A DNA stretch of 64,000 bases from Saprospiraceae bacterium (GTDB lineage Bacteria > Bacteroidota > Bacteroidia > Chitinophagales > Saprospiraceae). Under the pieces are notes generated by a model. That model saw nothing but the letters and a program-made list of their open reading frames with translations, was not told where the DNA came from and ran no database searches. Every line of letters starts with the position of its first letter. Position 1 is the stretch's first letter. Of the stretch, positions 9,225 through 19,513 are shown in pieces. The DNA is taken from assembly GCA_016715465.1 (NCBI GenBank), contig JADKAA010000029.1, forward strand, positions 1,054,001 through 1,118,000, written 5' to 3'. The position numbers and the translations under genes were made by a program.

Positions 9225-11000
9225 TCAATCAAAACGTACATCAAGGAGCATTCTGGCTTGTACGCCTTCGTTTTGAAGCACCACTTTATATTTTTGGTAC
9301 ATGTCATAGAGATATCTGGTCTCGCTGTTGAGTTTCATGGATTCTTCGCCTTCTTCCGCTTGCTGTTTGGCCCAGCTTTCCAGGATTTCTTCCCAGAAGG
9401 TTTTGGCGATTTTTGGATATTCAACCACTTTATAGTCAGCAGCAATGCCCGCTTTTTTAGCAGCTGCACTGATGGCATCCTGTAAAAATCCAATTTCATC
9501 GACCAAACCGATGGTTGCTGCCTTCTTTCCGGTCCAAACCCTGCCCTGGGCATATTTATGCACGGAGTCTACCGGCATACCACGGCCATCGGCCACCCTT
9601 TGCAAAAATTGCTTATAAATATCATCGGTAGATTCTGTCATATACCGTCGCTCTGCATCAGACAGAGGATAAACAGTACTCAGGTTTACGGCCAGGTTGT
9701 GTGTCTTTACCGTATCAAAAGTGATTCCCAGCTTATCTGTAGCCAGTTTGCGTACATTGGGCAACATAGAAAAAACACCAATGGAACCCGTAAGGGTATT
9801 GGGAGCCGCAAATATACTGTCGGCTCCTGCGGCGATATAATATCCGCCTGAAGCAGCATAATCGCCGAATGACGCGATTACCGGTATGCCTTTTGCTTTG
9901 ATAAGTTCGATTTCACGCCAAAGAATATCCGAAGTAAGGGCAGACCCTCCCCCACTGTTAACCCTGAGTACGACGGCTTTAATGTTGTCATCCCTGCGAA
10001 TTTTATCAAAAATTTTCTGGTATTTGATGTTGTCAATGACTCCTTTTGAAGGGTTGTTATATACTACATCGCCCTCTGCATAGACTACCGCAACCTTTTG
10101 CGAATATTTTCCTTTGTCGGAAAGTTCTGCCATTTTATCATAGTCATTGATTGACAGATAATTGATCTTGGCATTAGTTTCAAGACCGGCTGCTTTCCTT
10201 ATCCGGGACTCAAACTGATCCCAGTAAAGATTTTCATCTACCAGCTTATTTTGCAAGGCCCTGGAGGCACTGCGTCCGTCCAGTTCCGTCATGATTCTGT
10301 CCAGCTCAAACAACGGGAGTTTTCGACTGGCGGCCACTTCCCTTTTCATGAGCCCCATCATATCGTTGAGAAAAGCCTTAATCTGAATCCTGTTTTCAGC
10401 ACTCATATCCGTTCTTCGTAAGGGTTCTGTAGCACTTTTAAAATCACCGGCATAAAATACCTCAAAATTAACACCCACTTTATCCAGCATACCTTTGAAA
10501 AAAGGGCTCACCACACCATAGCCCTGAAGTCCTACATCCCCGTTGGGGTTCAAAAAAATGGAATCAGCCACAGATGCCAGGTAGTAAGCAGACTGAGAAT
10601 AGGAATCAGCATAGGCATAAATGAATTTATCGCTGGTCTTAAACGACTTCAAAGCCTCCCTTAATTGCAATAAGGTCGCCTGACCCATCTGAAGGCTGTT
10701 GGCCTGAATGACTACCCCTTTTATATTGGGGTCTTTGGCGGCTTGTTCGATCAGCCGCACCATATGCCTAAGGCCGAGACTGCTTTCCGGTGGATTCATA
10801 AAGCCGGTCTCCATATTGTCTGATTTTTCGGGTATATCGTGATTGAGCGTAAGATTCAGAACTCCCTTTTCGGCGCTTTTAACTCCTTTTCCGGAAATGG
10901 ACATCGCAGCGCCTGCCCCAAAAATGAGGATGACCACAATCAACATGGCCACAAAAACCCCGAGGCATGAACCGAGCATACTCCTGAAAAATTCTTTCAT
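9225..11000 (-). CDS. sppA: Signal peptide peptidase SppA, 67K type
   Basis: Membrane-bound serine protease that degrades cleaved signal peptides. One N-terminal transmembrane segment (about residues 8-33) anchors two tandem S49 domains. The general-base Lys is K188 in GDFKSATEPL in the first domain, and the nucleophile is S384 in AASGGYY in the second, exactly the Ser/Lys split expected for the double-domain 67K form. VNSGGGSALTSD (about 347-358) is the oxyanion-hole region. Full length at 591 aa. It is the only gene of its transcription unit: a terminator follows, and the next upstream minus-strand gene ends... upstream genes are to the right, with a 114-bp gap. Confidence 0.95.
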   Translation of the reverse strand: MKEFFRSMLGSCLGVFVAMLIVVILIFGAGAAMSISGKGVKSAEKGVLNLTLNHDIPEKSDNMETGFMNPPESSLGLRHMVRLIEQAAKDPNIKGVVIQANSLQMGQATLLQLREALKSFKTSDKFIYAYADSYSQSAYYLASVADSIFLNPNGDVGLQGYGVVSPFFKGMLDKVGVNFEVFYAGDFKSATEPLRRTDMSAENRIQIKAFLNDMMGLMKREVAASRKLPLFELDRIMTELDGRSASRALQNKLVDENLYWDQFESRIRKAAGLETNAKINYLSINDYDKMAELSDKGKYSQKVAVVYAEGDVVYNNPSKGVIDNIKYQKIFDKIRRDDNIKAVVLRVNSGGGSALTSDILWREIELIKAKGIPVIASFGDYAASGGYYIAAGADSIFAAPNTLTGSIGVFSMLPNVRKLATDKLGITFDTVKTHNLAVNLSTVYPLSDAERRYMTESTDDIYKQFLQRVADGRGMPVDSVHKYAQGRVWTGKKAATIGLVDEIGFLQDAISAAAKKAGIAADYKVVEYPKIAKTFWEEILESWAKQQAEEGEESMKLNSETRYLYDMYQKYKVVLQNEGVQARMLLDVRFD

Positions 11001-11114
11001 TGTTTTCTTTTACCTGATTAAAGCGCAAATTTAACTTTTGGTTCGCTGACAGCCTATAAAATTAGAACAAAGGCGTGAATATTAGGACGAATAGGGCTTT
11101 AAGCCTGATTTATT

Positions 11115-12164
11115 TCAAAACCTCATGATTCCAGCTTCAGCCATTATGGGCATGCCATAAAGGAGATGATCTGCCAATTGACGCGCAAAGTAAGGTCCCA
11201 TGGAAGTACCTTTGGTTCCAAGTCCATTAAAAATATACACACCGGTATGCCCGGGTAAGGCTCCCATAACAGGCCTTCTTGACTTTAGTGCCGGCCTTAC
11301 GCCCGCCATGCGATGGACAACCTCGTAGGGTTCAGCTAAAAAAGCACTGGCAAACTCGTCCAGTTTTTGCTGGTCTGTTTCATCAATTTCACTGTCGAAC
11401 CGATCCCACCGGTAACCGCTGCCTACCCAATAATTTGCTTCTTCCACGGGCGTGACAAACATTTCGTCCCGGAGATTATAGGTCAAATGCCATGATGCCT
11501 TAATGAGCATGACATTGCCTTTTGCCGGCGCGAAGGGAATAAAATGGAAAGCCGGATTATTGATGGCCTGGAACCCTTCGCAGAATATAATGGCCTTTGC
11601 TTTGATGCCCCCTACTTCCAGGTGGTCTTTCCCTGCTGTTAATTCACCAAAATTTATCCTTTTGGGTTGATATCGTCCTTCGCTTTTCAATTGATTTCGC
11701 ATGGCAGAAATTAGACTTCTAAGGTCAACCCTGGCCGCTTGTTTGATTCTGCCATAGGACACATCATTTCGCACCAGGCCTCCTAATATGGCTGACGCTT
11801 CAATGCTGCCCACATAGTCGCTATAGGCCGGATCCTGCATTCTGGCCATCCAGTCGTTTTCTTCTTTGACCGTATGCAGGCTGCGCAATATATCAAGCTC
11901 ATGGTAAAATTTGAGACCAAAATGATCTTCCATTTCCTGGTAGGTATTCCTGGCACATGGCAAGAAGGTATCAATCATCCAGCTTTTCACAAAATTTCGT
12001 CCGGTCACCGGATTGATGATGCCTGCAGCGACAAAAGAGGCTGTATCTTTTTCAGCATCAAAAACAAAACAAGTCTTGCTTTCGCGTTGAAGAAACCAGG
12101 TGAGCAAGGTACCCGCGAGTCCCTGGCCGATGATGATGTAGTCGTAAATTTTTTCAGGATTCAA
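11115..12164 (-). CDS. FAD-dependent oxidoreductase, DAO family
   Basis: A soluble flavoprotein of the D-amino-acid oxidase/glycine oxidase superfamily. The dinucleotide fold is IIIGQGLAGTLLTWFL (residues about 10-25) and the C-terminal FAD-binding segment is HTGVYIFNGLGTKGTSMGP, where the Gly-rich stretch contacts the flavin ribityl. AAGIINPVTG is typical of the subgroup close to the oxidase domain of MnmC, but the methyltransferase domain of MnmC is absent and 349 residues is the size of a stand-alone oxidase. The substrate is not deducible. Its start overlaps the end of the MmcQ/YjbR gene by 11 bp, so they are translationally coupled, along with the DUF721 gene two bases further upstream. 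Confidence 0.85.
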   Translation of the reverse strand: MNPEKIYDYIIIGQGLAGTLLTWFLQRESKTCFVFDAEKDTASFVAAGIINPVTGRNFVKSWMIDTFLPCARNTYQEMEDHFGLKFYHELDILRSLHTVKEENDWMARMQDPAYSDYVGSIEASAILGGLVRNDVSYGRIKQAARVDLRSLISAMRNQLKSEGRYQPKRINFGELTAGKDHLEVGGIKAKAIIFCEGFQAINNPAFHFIPFAPAKGNVMLIKASWHLTYNLRDEMFVTPVEEANYWVGSGYRWDRFDSEIDETDQQKLDEFASAFLAEPYEVVHRMAGVRPALKSRRPVMGALPGHTGVYIFNGLGTKGTSMGPYFARQLADHLLYGMPIMAEAGIMRF

Positions 12165-12516
12165 GTTGGGCCCTCAGTTTCGCAGGAAGTGAACGATAGA
12201 CCAATTCATGGGAATGCCGGATCAGCGACTCAAGCAAGGCCTGGTTCAGTCCGTCATCCAGGTAAACGGTATTCCAATGTTGTTTATTCATATGGTATCC
12301 TGGCACTATCTGAGCATATTTTTCCCTGAGTTCAACCGCCTTTTCAGGGTCGCATTTGAGATTGGCAGATGCCTGTGGGTTGTCCAGGCCGGTAAGGCAA
12401 AAGATCTTACCTGATTCCCCACCGACGCGGAAGGCGAGGGTGTGTTCATCAAAGGGCAGATATTCATCCACCGCCGGTAATGAAAGGCAAAATTCGCGCA
12501 ATTCTTCCACATTCAT
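12154..12516 (-). CDS. MmcQ/YjbR family protein
   Basis: Small (120 aa) cytoplasmic protein of the MmcQ/YjbR family, which has a CyaY-like fold and is usually annotated as DNA-binding. Recognised from the opening MNVEELREFCLSLP, the central FRVGGESGKIFCL and LKCDPEKAVELREKY, and the closing segment HWNTVYLDDGL followed by a helix. No partner is evident; the gene lies between DUF721 (2-bp gap upstream) and the FAD oxidoreductase (11-bp overlap downstream), a tight three-gene unit whose products have no obvious shared pathway. Confidence 0.9.
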   Translation of the reverse strand: MNVEELREFCLSLPAVDEYLPFDEHTLAFRVGGESGKIFCLTGLDNPQASANLKCDPEKAVELREKYAQIVPGYHMNKQHWNTVYLDDGLNQALLESLIRHSHELVYRSLPAKLRAQLES

Positions 12517-12518
12517 CG

Positions 12519-12818
12519 CTAACGGAAATGGATTTCCTGAATCAATGCATCTCCCAGGGCCTCATTTAACAAAGTCATCAGGCTTTCTTTAGACCCCATC
12601 AATTCACTTCTCAGGGGGGCAGACTGGATATGGATATATAATTTTTTCCCGTTGAGATAGATTTTTTCGGTATAGGATGACACTACCGGCCCCATCTCAG
12701 CGCGATAGATTTTTTCGATGTCAATTTTAGCCATGCCACGCTTTATACCCTCATTGCGGCTGATAAAGTCTTTGAGCAGGGTTCCAATGGGTTTATCTCT
12801 TTTTTTAACAATATTCAT
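12519..12818 (-). CDS. DUF721 (DciA-like) protein
   Basis: A 99-residue member of the DUF721 family, related to DciA, the ancestral loader of the replicative helicase DnaB in bacteria that lack DnaC. Seen here: a helical N-terminus (PIGTLLKDFISRNEGIKRG) and the KH-like core VVSSYTEKIYLNGKKLYIHI then APLRSELMGSKESLMTLLNE. I start at the ATG at 12818 (MNIVKKRD); an in-frame ATG 18 codons upstream (12872) would add a segment unlike the family. In many Bacteroidota this gene lies beside recF; here it heads a unit with MmcQ/YjbR and an oxidoreductase. The helicase-loader role is family inference only. Confidence 0.82.
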   Translation of the reverse strand: MNIVKKRDKPIGTLLKDFISRNEGIKRGMAKIDIEKIYRAEMGPVVSSYTEKIYLNGKKLYIHIQSAPLRSELMGSKESLMTLLNEALGDALIQEIHFR

Positions 12819-13061
12819 GGCTACACACCTTCTATGACAAATATAAGGAAGATTAAGCATTTTCAACTCCATTTATGTGGGTACAGAATTACACAACCAA
12901 GAACAAAATCCCGTCCTTGGTCCTACTTTGGCACTGTTCAAAGGTAATATGCTTAAAGTTACCATTTAGTGCAAATGAAAATCTTCACAAAGTGACATAT
13001 AAAATTTCGAAAAAAATAGAATAAATTCTTTTAATTTTGCGCCAATACAACCAACATTTAT

Positions 13062-13541
13062 ATGAATCCATACTTTGCACACCTTACGGAAGCAGAATAT
13101 CAACAACTGAAAGACGCCCTAGCACTCATTACCATATACATAGCCGGTGCTGATGGCGAAGTTCAGCACGAAGAGACAGAATGGGCGGAAAAAGTTGCCG
13201 AAATAAGAAGTTATAAGATGTCAGAAGACCTGCTTGGCTTCTACAAAGAACTTAACGTCGATTTTCATGATAAAATCATGAACTTCATCTCGGCCTTGCC
13301 GAGGGATACGGTAAAGCGCAATGATGAAATTGAACGCCTGCTGACAGAGTTGAACCCCATCATGGCAAAATTGGAATTACATGTAGGAGCCCATTTATAT
13401 AAGTCCTATGTTTCTTTTGCCAGACACGTCGCCAAAGCAACAGGAGGTTTTCTGGGTTTCTTCGCCATATCTCCCAAAGAAAAGGCAATCATGGGTTTAA
13501 AGATGCTTACACCCATCATATCGGATGACGAAGAAGAGTAA
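13062..13541 (+). CDS. Hypothetical protein, TerB-like segment
   Basis: I do not recognise this 159-residue protein with confidence. It has no signal peptide or clear membrane span. Residues about 20-45 (LITIYIAGADGEVQHEETEWAE split over a helix-acid loop-helix) resemble the Asp-Gly-Glu metal-binding loop of TerB-like proteins, and a hydrophobic stretch near the C-terminus (ATGGFLGFFAISP) precedes an acidic tail ending SDDEEE. It stands alone, with a TAATTTTG box at 13032-13039 about 25 bases upstream of the ATG as a possible -7 element. A role in envelope stress would be a guess. Confidence 0.7.
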   Translation: MNPYFAHLTEAEYQQLKDALALITIYIAGADGEVQHEETEWAEKVAEIRSYKMSEDLLGFYKELNVDFHDKIMNFISALPRDTVKRNDEIERLLTELNPIMAKLELHVGAHLYKSYVSFARHVAKATGGFLGFFAISPKEKAIMGLKMLTPIISDDEEE

Positions 13542-13633
13542 ACCATTGGTTTTTCCGGTGATTTAGCTTCCCCTGGTATAATTTTTTTTTCGTTTTTTAA
13601 TTAAATGCCACCTTAGGCATCAAATTATGCCTT

Positions 13634-15897
13634 ATGAGATGCATTCAGTGGTGTTTTCTGATCCTGTTGTTCGGGCTTAGTAAGAACTTTTATGCCCAAA
13701 TTTATATTTCCGGAACCATTAGTGACAAACAGGGTGGTGAGCCTTTAATAGGGGCAACTGTTTTTGCGGAGACAATGGCTCCACAACAGACGAAACGGGC
13801 GCTTTTTCCCTTGTCATAGAAAAGCCTTGTCGGCTTACGATCAGCTACATTGGGTACAAAACCCTAATTGTGGATGTGCAAGAGACCCAACGGAACCTTA
13901 ACGTCATCATGGAAGAAATTTCCGAAGTGCTGGATGTCACTACGGTCACCGCGTCTAAATTTGAGCAGCGCCTGAGTGAATCTACGGTTGCAGTTGAGAT
14001 ACTCAAACCCGCCCTTTTCAGGTCAACCAACACCGTAAAAAGCGACGACATACTCAATAAACTTCCCGGGGTCCAGGTTGTGGGCGGGCAAGCCAACATC
14101 CGCGGTGGAAGTGGTTTTTCATATGGTGCAGGTAGCAGGGTCATGGTCCTGCTCGATGATATGCCGGCACTTCAGGTCGACGCTGGTTATGCCAACTGGA
14201 GTGATCTTCCCGTAGAAGCCCTTTCCCAGGTCGAAGTGGTCAAAGGAGCCTCTTCTTCATTGTATGGCAGTTCAGCACTCAACGGCATCATTAACTTCCG
14301 GAGAATACAGCCTGCTTCAAAACCAGAAACACATGCCTTCTTTTCTTATACTAATTACATGGATCCGGCGGAGGAAAAATACAAATGGTGGGGCGACAGT
14401 CTTGCGCCCTTTCGAGCCAACTTTGGCATCTCCCATGCCCGTAAAACAGAAAAGCTCGACGTCACGGTTCATGGTTTCTTATCCCAGTATAAAAGTTACG
14501 CCAAAGAAACTTACGAAAAGAGAGGCCGGATGGGCTTCAACTTGAAATACAAGTTGGCCACAAATCTTTTTCTTGGCTGCAATTCATTGTTAAATGTCGT
14601 GGATGGCAGTGATTTTTTCATTTGGAGAAATGCCCTCCGCGGTATTTATGAACCTTTTTCCGGAACCGTTTCATTTGGAAACAGGACACGGCTCAGCATT
14701 GATCCTTACCTGATTTATTACCAAAAAAACGGAGCAAAACACCGCCTCAGTTCACGCTATTTTTTTACCAACAACAATAACAACGCCAACCAGCAAAACC
14801 GATCATCCACCTATTATGCGGAATACCAGTACAGCCATTACTATGAACCTTTGAGGCTCAATTATTCGCTTGGGGGTGTGTTTTCCCTCACAGACTCCAA
14901 AGCTGAGTTGTTTGGTGACACTACCTACTTGTACACCAATGCAGCCGCCTATTTTCAGTTGGATAAAAAATTTGGACAACACTTCTCCTTCAGTGCCGGA
15001 ATGCGATATGAGTTCAACCGACAAAGCAGTCCGGAAGAGTTTCAGGGCTTTACCATACCCGGTGGCAAGGTGGAAGACAGCCAGATCATCTCCCGCCTTG
15101 GCCTTAATTATCAGCTGATGGAATATTCGTCCCTGCGGATATCCTGGGGACAGGGCTATAGATATCCCACAGTCACAGAACGTTTCATCAGCACCCAGTT
15201 TGGTGGCTTTACCATTTTTCCCAACCCCATTCTGAATCCCGAATATGGATGGTCGGCAGAAATTGGCATCAAACAAGGTTTCAAACTGGCATCCTTTAAG
15301 GGCTATCTCGATTTGTCTGCCTTTCGTTCCGAGTATGAAGACATGATTGAATTTACTTTTCTTGAAAATCCCTACGGTTTCAAGCCCATCAACATTGGCA
15401 ATACCAAAATCTCAGGTTATGAAGCCGGAATTACCGGTCAATTTGAGTTATTCAGCGTGCCGGTCAGGGTAATTACAGGATATACTTACATCGATCCGCA
15501 ATACAAAAATTTTGATGATCGTCCTGAAATAAAAGAAAATCTCTCCACGGGCATAAATGTATTGAAATACAGGTCAAAACACTCTGCCAAAGCTGACCTC
15601 GAAGCGACAATTAAATCCCTGAAATTTGGTTTTGCCATTCAGTATTACTCCCACATGATCAACATCGACCGCCGGTTCGAAGCACCTTTGGCGGACCTCG
15701 ACCTTTTTTCCATCAAGGCTTTCCGCGATCAGGATCAGAATGGTTATGTACTAATGGATGCCCGAATGTCGTTTATGATCAAAAAATACACCCTCGGGCT
15801 CATCCTCAACAACCTGGCGAATGCCGCGTACACAGTAAGGCCGGGGCTACTTGAGGCACCCAGAAATATTTCATTAAGAATAGATGCATCCTTTTAA
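13634..15897 (+). pseudogene. TonB-dependent outer-membrane receptor, one frameshift
   Basis: A TonB-dependent receptor that would import a ligand across the outer membrane: signal peptide (to FYAQ), a carboxypeptidase-regulatory-like N-terminal domain, a plug domain (KSDDILNKLPGVQV, NIRGGSGFSYGAGSRV, VEVVKGASSSLYGSSALNGIINF) and a 22-strand-type barrel ending in a terminal aromatic (IDASF). The first 46 codons are in one frame and the rest in another. At about 13769-13771 the frame changes: GATVFAE is followed, one base shift away, by DNGSTTDETGAFSLVIEKP, which continues seamlessly. One missing base explains it. Everything else looks healthy, so sequencing error is more likely than decay. 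The DUF547 gene overlaps its end by 14 bp, suggesting a shared transcript. Confidence 0.85.
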
Positions 15898-16923
15898 TTG
15901 CCAAAAAATAAATGTGTGCTCACTGGTTCTGCTGGTGTGTCTGATGATACAATGCCGTGCAAAAAACGAACAAGTCGTGGATATTGTGCAAGGTAATGAT
16001 GAAGATACCCTCATCAGTCAGCCCGCAATAAGCCCTCCGGATACATTGACCACTTTTTCCTCAACTGCTCATAAATCCGAGGTAAAAAGAGAGCCTCCGG
16101 CCACCTTGCCACCGGAGGCAGTATCGTCTCCTCACGAACCCTCAGGTTGTCCCCGATGAATCAGCCCCCGGAGAAACCAAGCCATCGGTTCAGGATGCAC
16201 CCCGACCGGTAAAAAAGGATCAGGTCATGAAACAGGATGCCGAAGTATTGCCACCAAAAAAACAGAAATAGACCCGGGCCAGAGTCTGATTATGCCCTTT
16301 GGAATGCTTTCCTTAGAAAATACGTAAGCGCCGACGGCAGGGTTATGTACAAACAAATCAAAAGAGACATGGCCGTATTGGATGGCATTCTGCACGAATG
16401 GCAGAAAAAACCTGTACAGCCCTCGTGGTCAAAGGAAGAAAAAATGGCTTTTTGGATCAATGTGTATAATGCGTTTACCATCAAAAAGGTAGCAGGCAAT
16501 TATCCCATTAAAAGCATCATGGATCTCGATAATGGCAAAACGTGGGACATCGTCTTCATCGACATCGGACATAAAAAATACTCGCTGAATGACATAGAAA
16601 ATGAAATGCTAAGAAAGCCATTTAACGATCCGAGGATTCACTTTGCACTCAATTGTGCCGCTAAATCCTGCCCACCACTTATGGCCAGTGCCTATACACC
16701 TGTCCAACTGGCTGCCCAATTGGAGGAGCGAACCCGGACATTTTTGTCCAATTCCAGCTTTAACACCCTGGAAACAAACAAAGCAGAAGTATCCCGCATT
16801 TTTGAATGGTATGCCACTGATTTTGATCCCCTGCCAGATTTTTTAAGCAGGTATGGACCTGTAAAACTAAAACCCGGAACCAAAGTGAAGTATAAACCCT
16901 ATAATTGGGCACTGAATGAATAA
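15884..16923 (+). pseudogene. DUF547 lipoprotein, at least two frameshifts
   Basis: A lipoprotein with a DUF547 domain, function unknown. Three pieces in three frames make one protein. The first (15884 to about 16140) is a signal peptide with lipobox (CLMIQC) and a Pro/Thr/Ser-rich linker. The second (about 16143-16257) continues the same linker style (QVVPDESAPGETKPSVQ) in the next frame. The third (from about 16262) is the DUF547 domain: NAFLRKYVSADGRVMY, KMAFWINVYNAFTIKKV, SLNDIENEMLR, RIHFALNCAAKSCPPL and the closing aromatic segment. The shifts map to a CCC run near 16139 and the A7 run at 16256-16262. No stop interrupts the domain itself. The start overlaps the TonB receptor stop by 14 bp. 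Confidence 0.78.
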
Positions 16924-17016
16924 AAGCAGCGTTTTATAAGACTGCGCACTCCTAAGAAGTAAAGAAGTGTAATTATTTAACACAATGTCAATTTTATGGG
17001 AATAATCCACCCTGAT

Positions 17017-17050
17017 TTGCAGGGTTCAAAATCATATACCCGTATATTTG
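17017..17050 (+). promoter_or_regulatory. Candidate promoter of the PKD/CHU_C protein gene
   Basis: TATATTTG at 17043-17050 fits TAnnTTTG and a TTG at 17017-17019 is 23 bases upstream; the ATG is at 17108. Confidence 0.45.
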
Positions 17051-17107
17051 CAAATATTACCAGTCCGGACAAGATTGGAATGCATTACAGACTAATCACA
17101 GGCGTTC

Positions 17108-19393
17108 ATGATTTTTAAAAAAATATACTTACTTTTTTTGCTGGTCTTTGCATTACATCCCCTTTACGGTGCCCACATCATAGGAGGTGATGTAACGTAC
17201 CGCTGTGTCTCCGTCAACGCCACTCAAAAGAGAACCCGGTTTGAAATCAATTTTACCATGTACCGGGATTCCAAAGGCGGCGGAGCCAATTTTGACATCG
17301 ACGCAGAGTTTGGGCTTTTCAAATCATCAGGTAATAACGTTTGGACGTATGTAAAATCATTCAATGCAAGTCCAAAAGACATCGAACCTGTAGGATACGA
17401 CAATCCCTGCATCATTATTCCGCCAAACATTGGCGTTGAAAAAGCCGTGTATGAATTTGAAGTTGACATCGACTGGGGCACAGAAGTTTACCAGATTGCA
17501 TACCAGCGATGTTGCCGGAACGGGACCATTACCAATATCATCAACCCGGGCTCTACCGGAGCCGTGTTCTCCGTAGAAATTTATGCCGATGCCATCAGCA
17601 GCTGCAACAACAGTCCCGTATTTAAAAATTTCCCTCCCATTGTCATTTGCAATGGAGAACCGCTTCGGTTTGACCACTCGGCCACCGATGCCGAAGGCGA
17701 CCAGCTGGTGTACGAATTTTGTGCACCCCTTGCCTCGGGTGGTACCGATGGTGAAAGTGGCGTAGGTGATCCCACTTCATGCACAGGGGTAAGACCAGCC
17801 GCCATCCGGTGTATTCCCCCTTATGCCGAAGCCCAGTTTGTCTTGCCTATGTTCAGCAGCATAAACCCCATTGGTGGCTTTCCTCAGGTATCCATAGATC
17901 CGGGTACCGGTTTCATATCGGGAGAACCCAATGTCACTGGACAATATGTGGTGGGTGTTTGTGTCAAAGAATATCGAGACGGTAAACAAATAGGGTCGAT
18001 ACGAAGAGATTTTCAGTTCAATGTCACCGTTTGTCAAATTGCCGTGAGTGCAAACATCGCACCTGATTTTGACCGGATCTCAACAGGTTATGTAGAATTT
18101 AATCAGACCGGTGAAGACTTTTACTTCAAGTCATGCGGCAGCAATTTTATACCTTTTCTCAATAAAAGTACCGTTGAAAGAAATATCCAGGGCTACAAAT
18201 GGCGGCTCATTCAGGGCAATGTGGTAGATTCCTTTACCACCAAAGACCTCGATTACACTTTTCAAAAAACTGGCAGATATACAGGGCAGATGATTCTCAA
18301 TCCCAATTTATCGGATTGTTCAGATACGGCCAAACTCATCATTGACATCCTCCCAGCGGTAGCGGCTGATTTTAGTTTCGCCTACGATACCTGCATCGCC
18401 GGCCCGGTTTTATTTGAGGACAAATCAACCAGTGGTGCCGGCAATATTACCCAATGGAGCTGGACTTTTGAGACAGACACATCCATCGTTTTACAAAACC
18501 CTTCATTCGAATTTACAAGTCCAGGAGTTAAAAAAATCAATCTTAAGGCAGCGGATGGAAATGGCTGTACCAATGTAATTGAAAAAAACATCATTTATCA
18601 ACCGGTACCGGCACTCATTGTAGTGGAGCCCACTCAATTTACGGGCTGTGTCCCCGCTTCCATTCAGTTTAATAACTTATCCTATCCCATTGACGACACC
18701 TATACACTTGAATGGGATTTTGGTGATGGAAACAAGGACGACAACATCAGTCCACGACATACCTACAACGATACCGGCATATTTGATGTATCGTTGACGA
18801 TCACATCTCCCATCGGATGTAAGACGAAAGCTGCATATCCTCAATGGATCGAAATATTGGAAAGCCCATTGGCCGATTTCGTCTATGCCCCGGAAGTATT
18901 GACGAATTTTAATAAAACGGCACTTTTTACCAATTTATCCGAAAGGCAAAAATCCGTTGTCTGGAATTTCAACAACCTTGGTATATCCTTTGAAAACAAT
19001 CCTTCCTTTAGTTTTCCGGATACGGGACAATACCTGGTTACACTGGTGGCAATTCATGAAAACGGCTGCACAGATACGGCGAAAGCCAAATTGGATGTCA
19101 TGCCAGTGGTAACTTTGCAAATGCCCAATGCCTTTACCCCAAACAACGACGGCCTCAACGACGATTTTCGCGGCTATGGCTTTCTGGACGGGCTGATAAA
19201 TTACAGGATGTCTATTTGGAACCGATGGGGAGAACAAATCTTTGAAACCGGTGATCCCTATATCGGATGGAATGGTGAAATCAACAATGATGGTCAAATG
19301 TCTCCTCAGGGTGTGTACATTTATCAGGTAGATTATATATCTCCCCGGGGTGAAGAGAAAAAACTCAGGGGTCACGTGACCCTGGTTCGCTGA
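17108..19393 (+). CDS. Secreted PKD-domain protein with gliding-associated (CHU_C, T9SS type B) C-terminus
   Basis: A 761-residue exported protein. A signal peptide ends near residue 21 (LHPLYGA). The N-terminal third begins HIIGGDVTYRC, a conserved opening of Bacteroidota surface proteins, and is Cys-rich. PKD-type folds follow, with WEWSW-like and TLEWDFGDGN motifs around residues 440-620. The final 85 residues (MPNAFTPNNDGLNDDF, MSIWNRWGEQIFET, GWNGE, GVYIYQVDY) are the CHU_C/TIGR04131 domain, used for T9SS export and commonly for attachment of adhesins such as SprB. No enzyme motif is visible, so an adhesive or matrix role is the best inference. Stand-alone gene with its own promoter. Confidence 0.88.
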   Translation: MIFKKIYLLFLLVFALHPLYGAHIIGGDVTYRCVSVNATQKRTRFEINFTMYRDSKGGGANFDIDAEFGLFKSSGNNVWTYVKSFNASPKDIEPVGYDNPCIIIPPNIGVEKAVYEFEVDIDWGTEVYQIAYQRCCRNGTITNIINPGSTGAVFSVEIYADAISSCNNSPVFKNFPPIVICNGEPLRFDHSATDAEGDQLVYEFCAPLASGGTDGESGVGDPTSCTGVRPAAIRCIPPYAEAQFVLPMFSSINPIGGFPQVSIDPGTGFISGEPNVTGQYVVGVCVKEYRDGKQIGSIRRDFQFNVTVCQIAVSANIAPDFDRISTGYVEFNQTGEDFYFKSCGSNFIPFLNKSTVERNIQGYKWRLIQGNVVDSFTTKDLDYTFQKTGRYTGQMILNPNLSDCSDTAKLIIDILPAVAADFSFAYDTCIAGPVLFEDKSTSGAGNITQWSWTFETDTSIVLQNPSFEFTSPGVKKINLKAADGNGCTNVIEKNIIYQPVPALIVVEPTQFTGCVPASIQFNNLSYPIDDTYTLEWDFGDGNKDDNISPRHTYNDTGIFDVSLTITSPIGCKTKAAYPQWIEILESPLADFVYAPEVLTNFNKTALFTNLSERQKSVVWNFNNLGISFENNPSFSFPDTGQYLVTLVAIHENGCTDTAKAKLDVMPVVTLQMPNAFTPNNDGLNDDFRGYGFLDGLINYRMSIWNRWGEQIFETGDPYIGWNGEINNDGQMSPQGVYIYQVDYISPRGEEKKLRGHVTLVR

Positions 19394-19513
19394 CGTTTGA
19401 CCTTTACCTGTAAGGAGTTAAGGAAAAGGTGAAATCAAGTTTATTCTTTTTACGATAACATACCATTACTTCCAACTTTTGTACTTACTTTGCATGCAAT
19501 AACAGTACAAAGT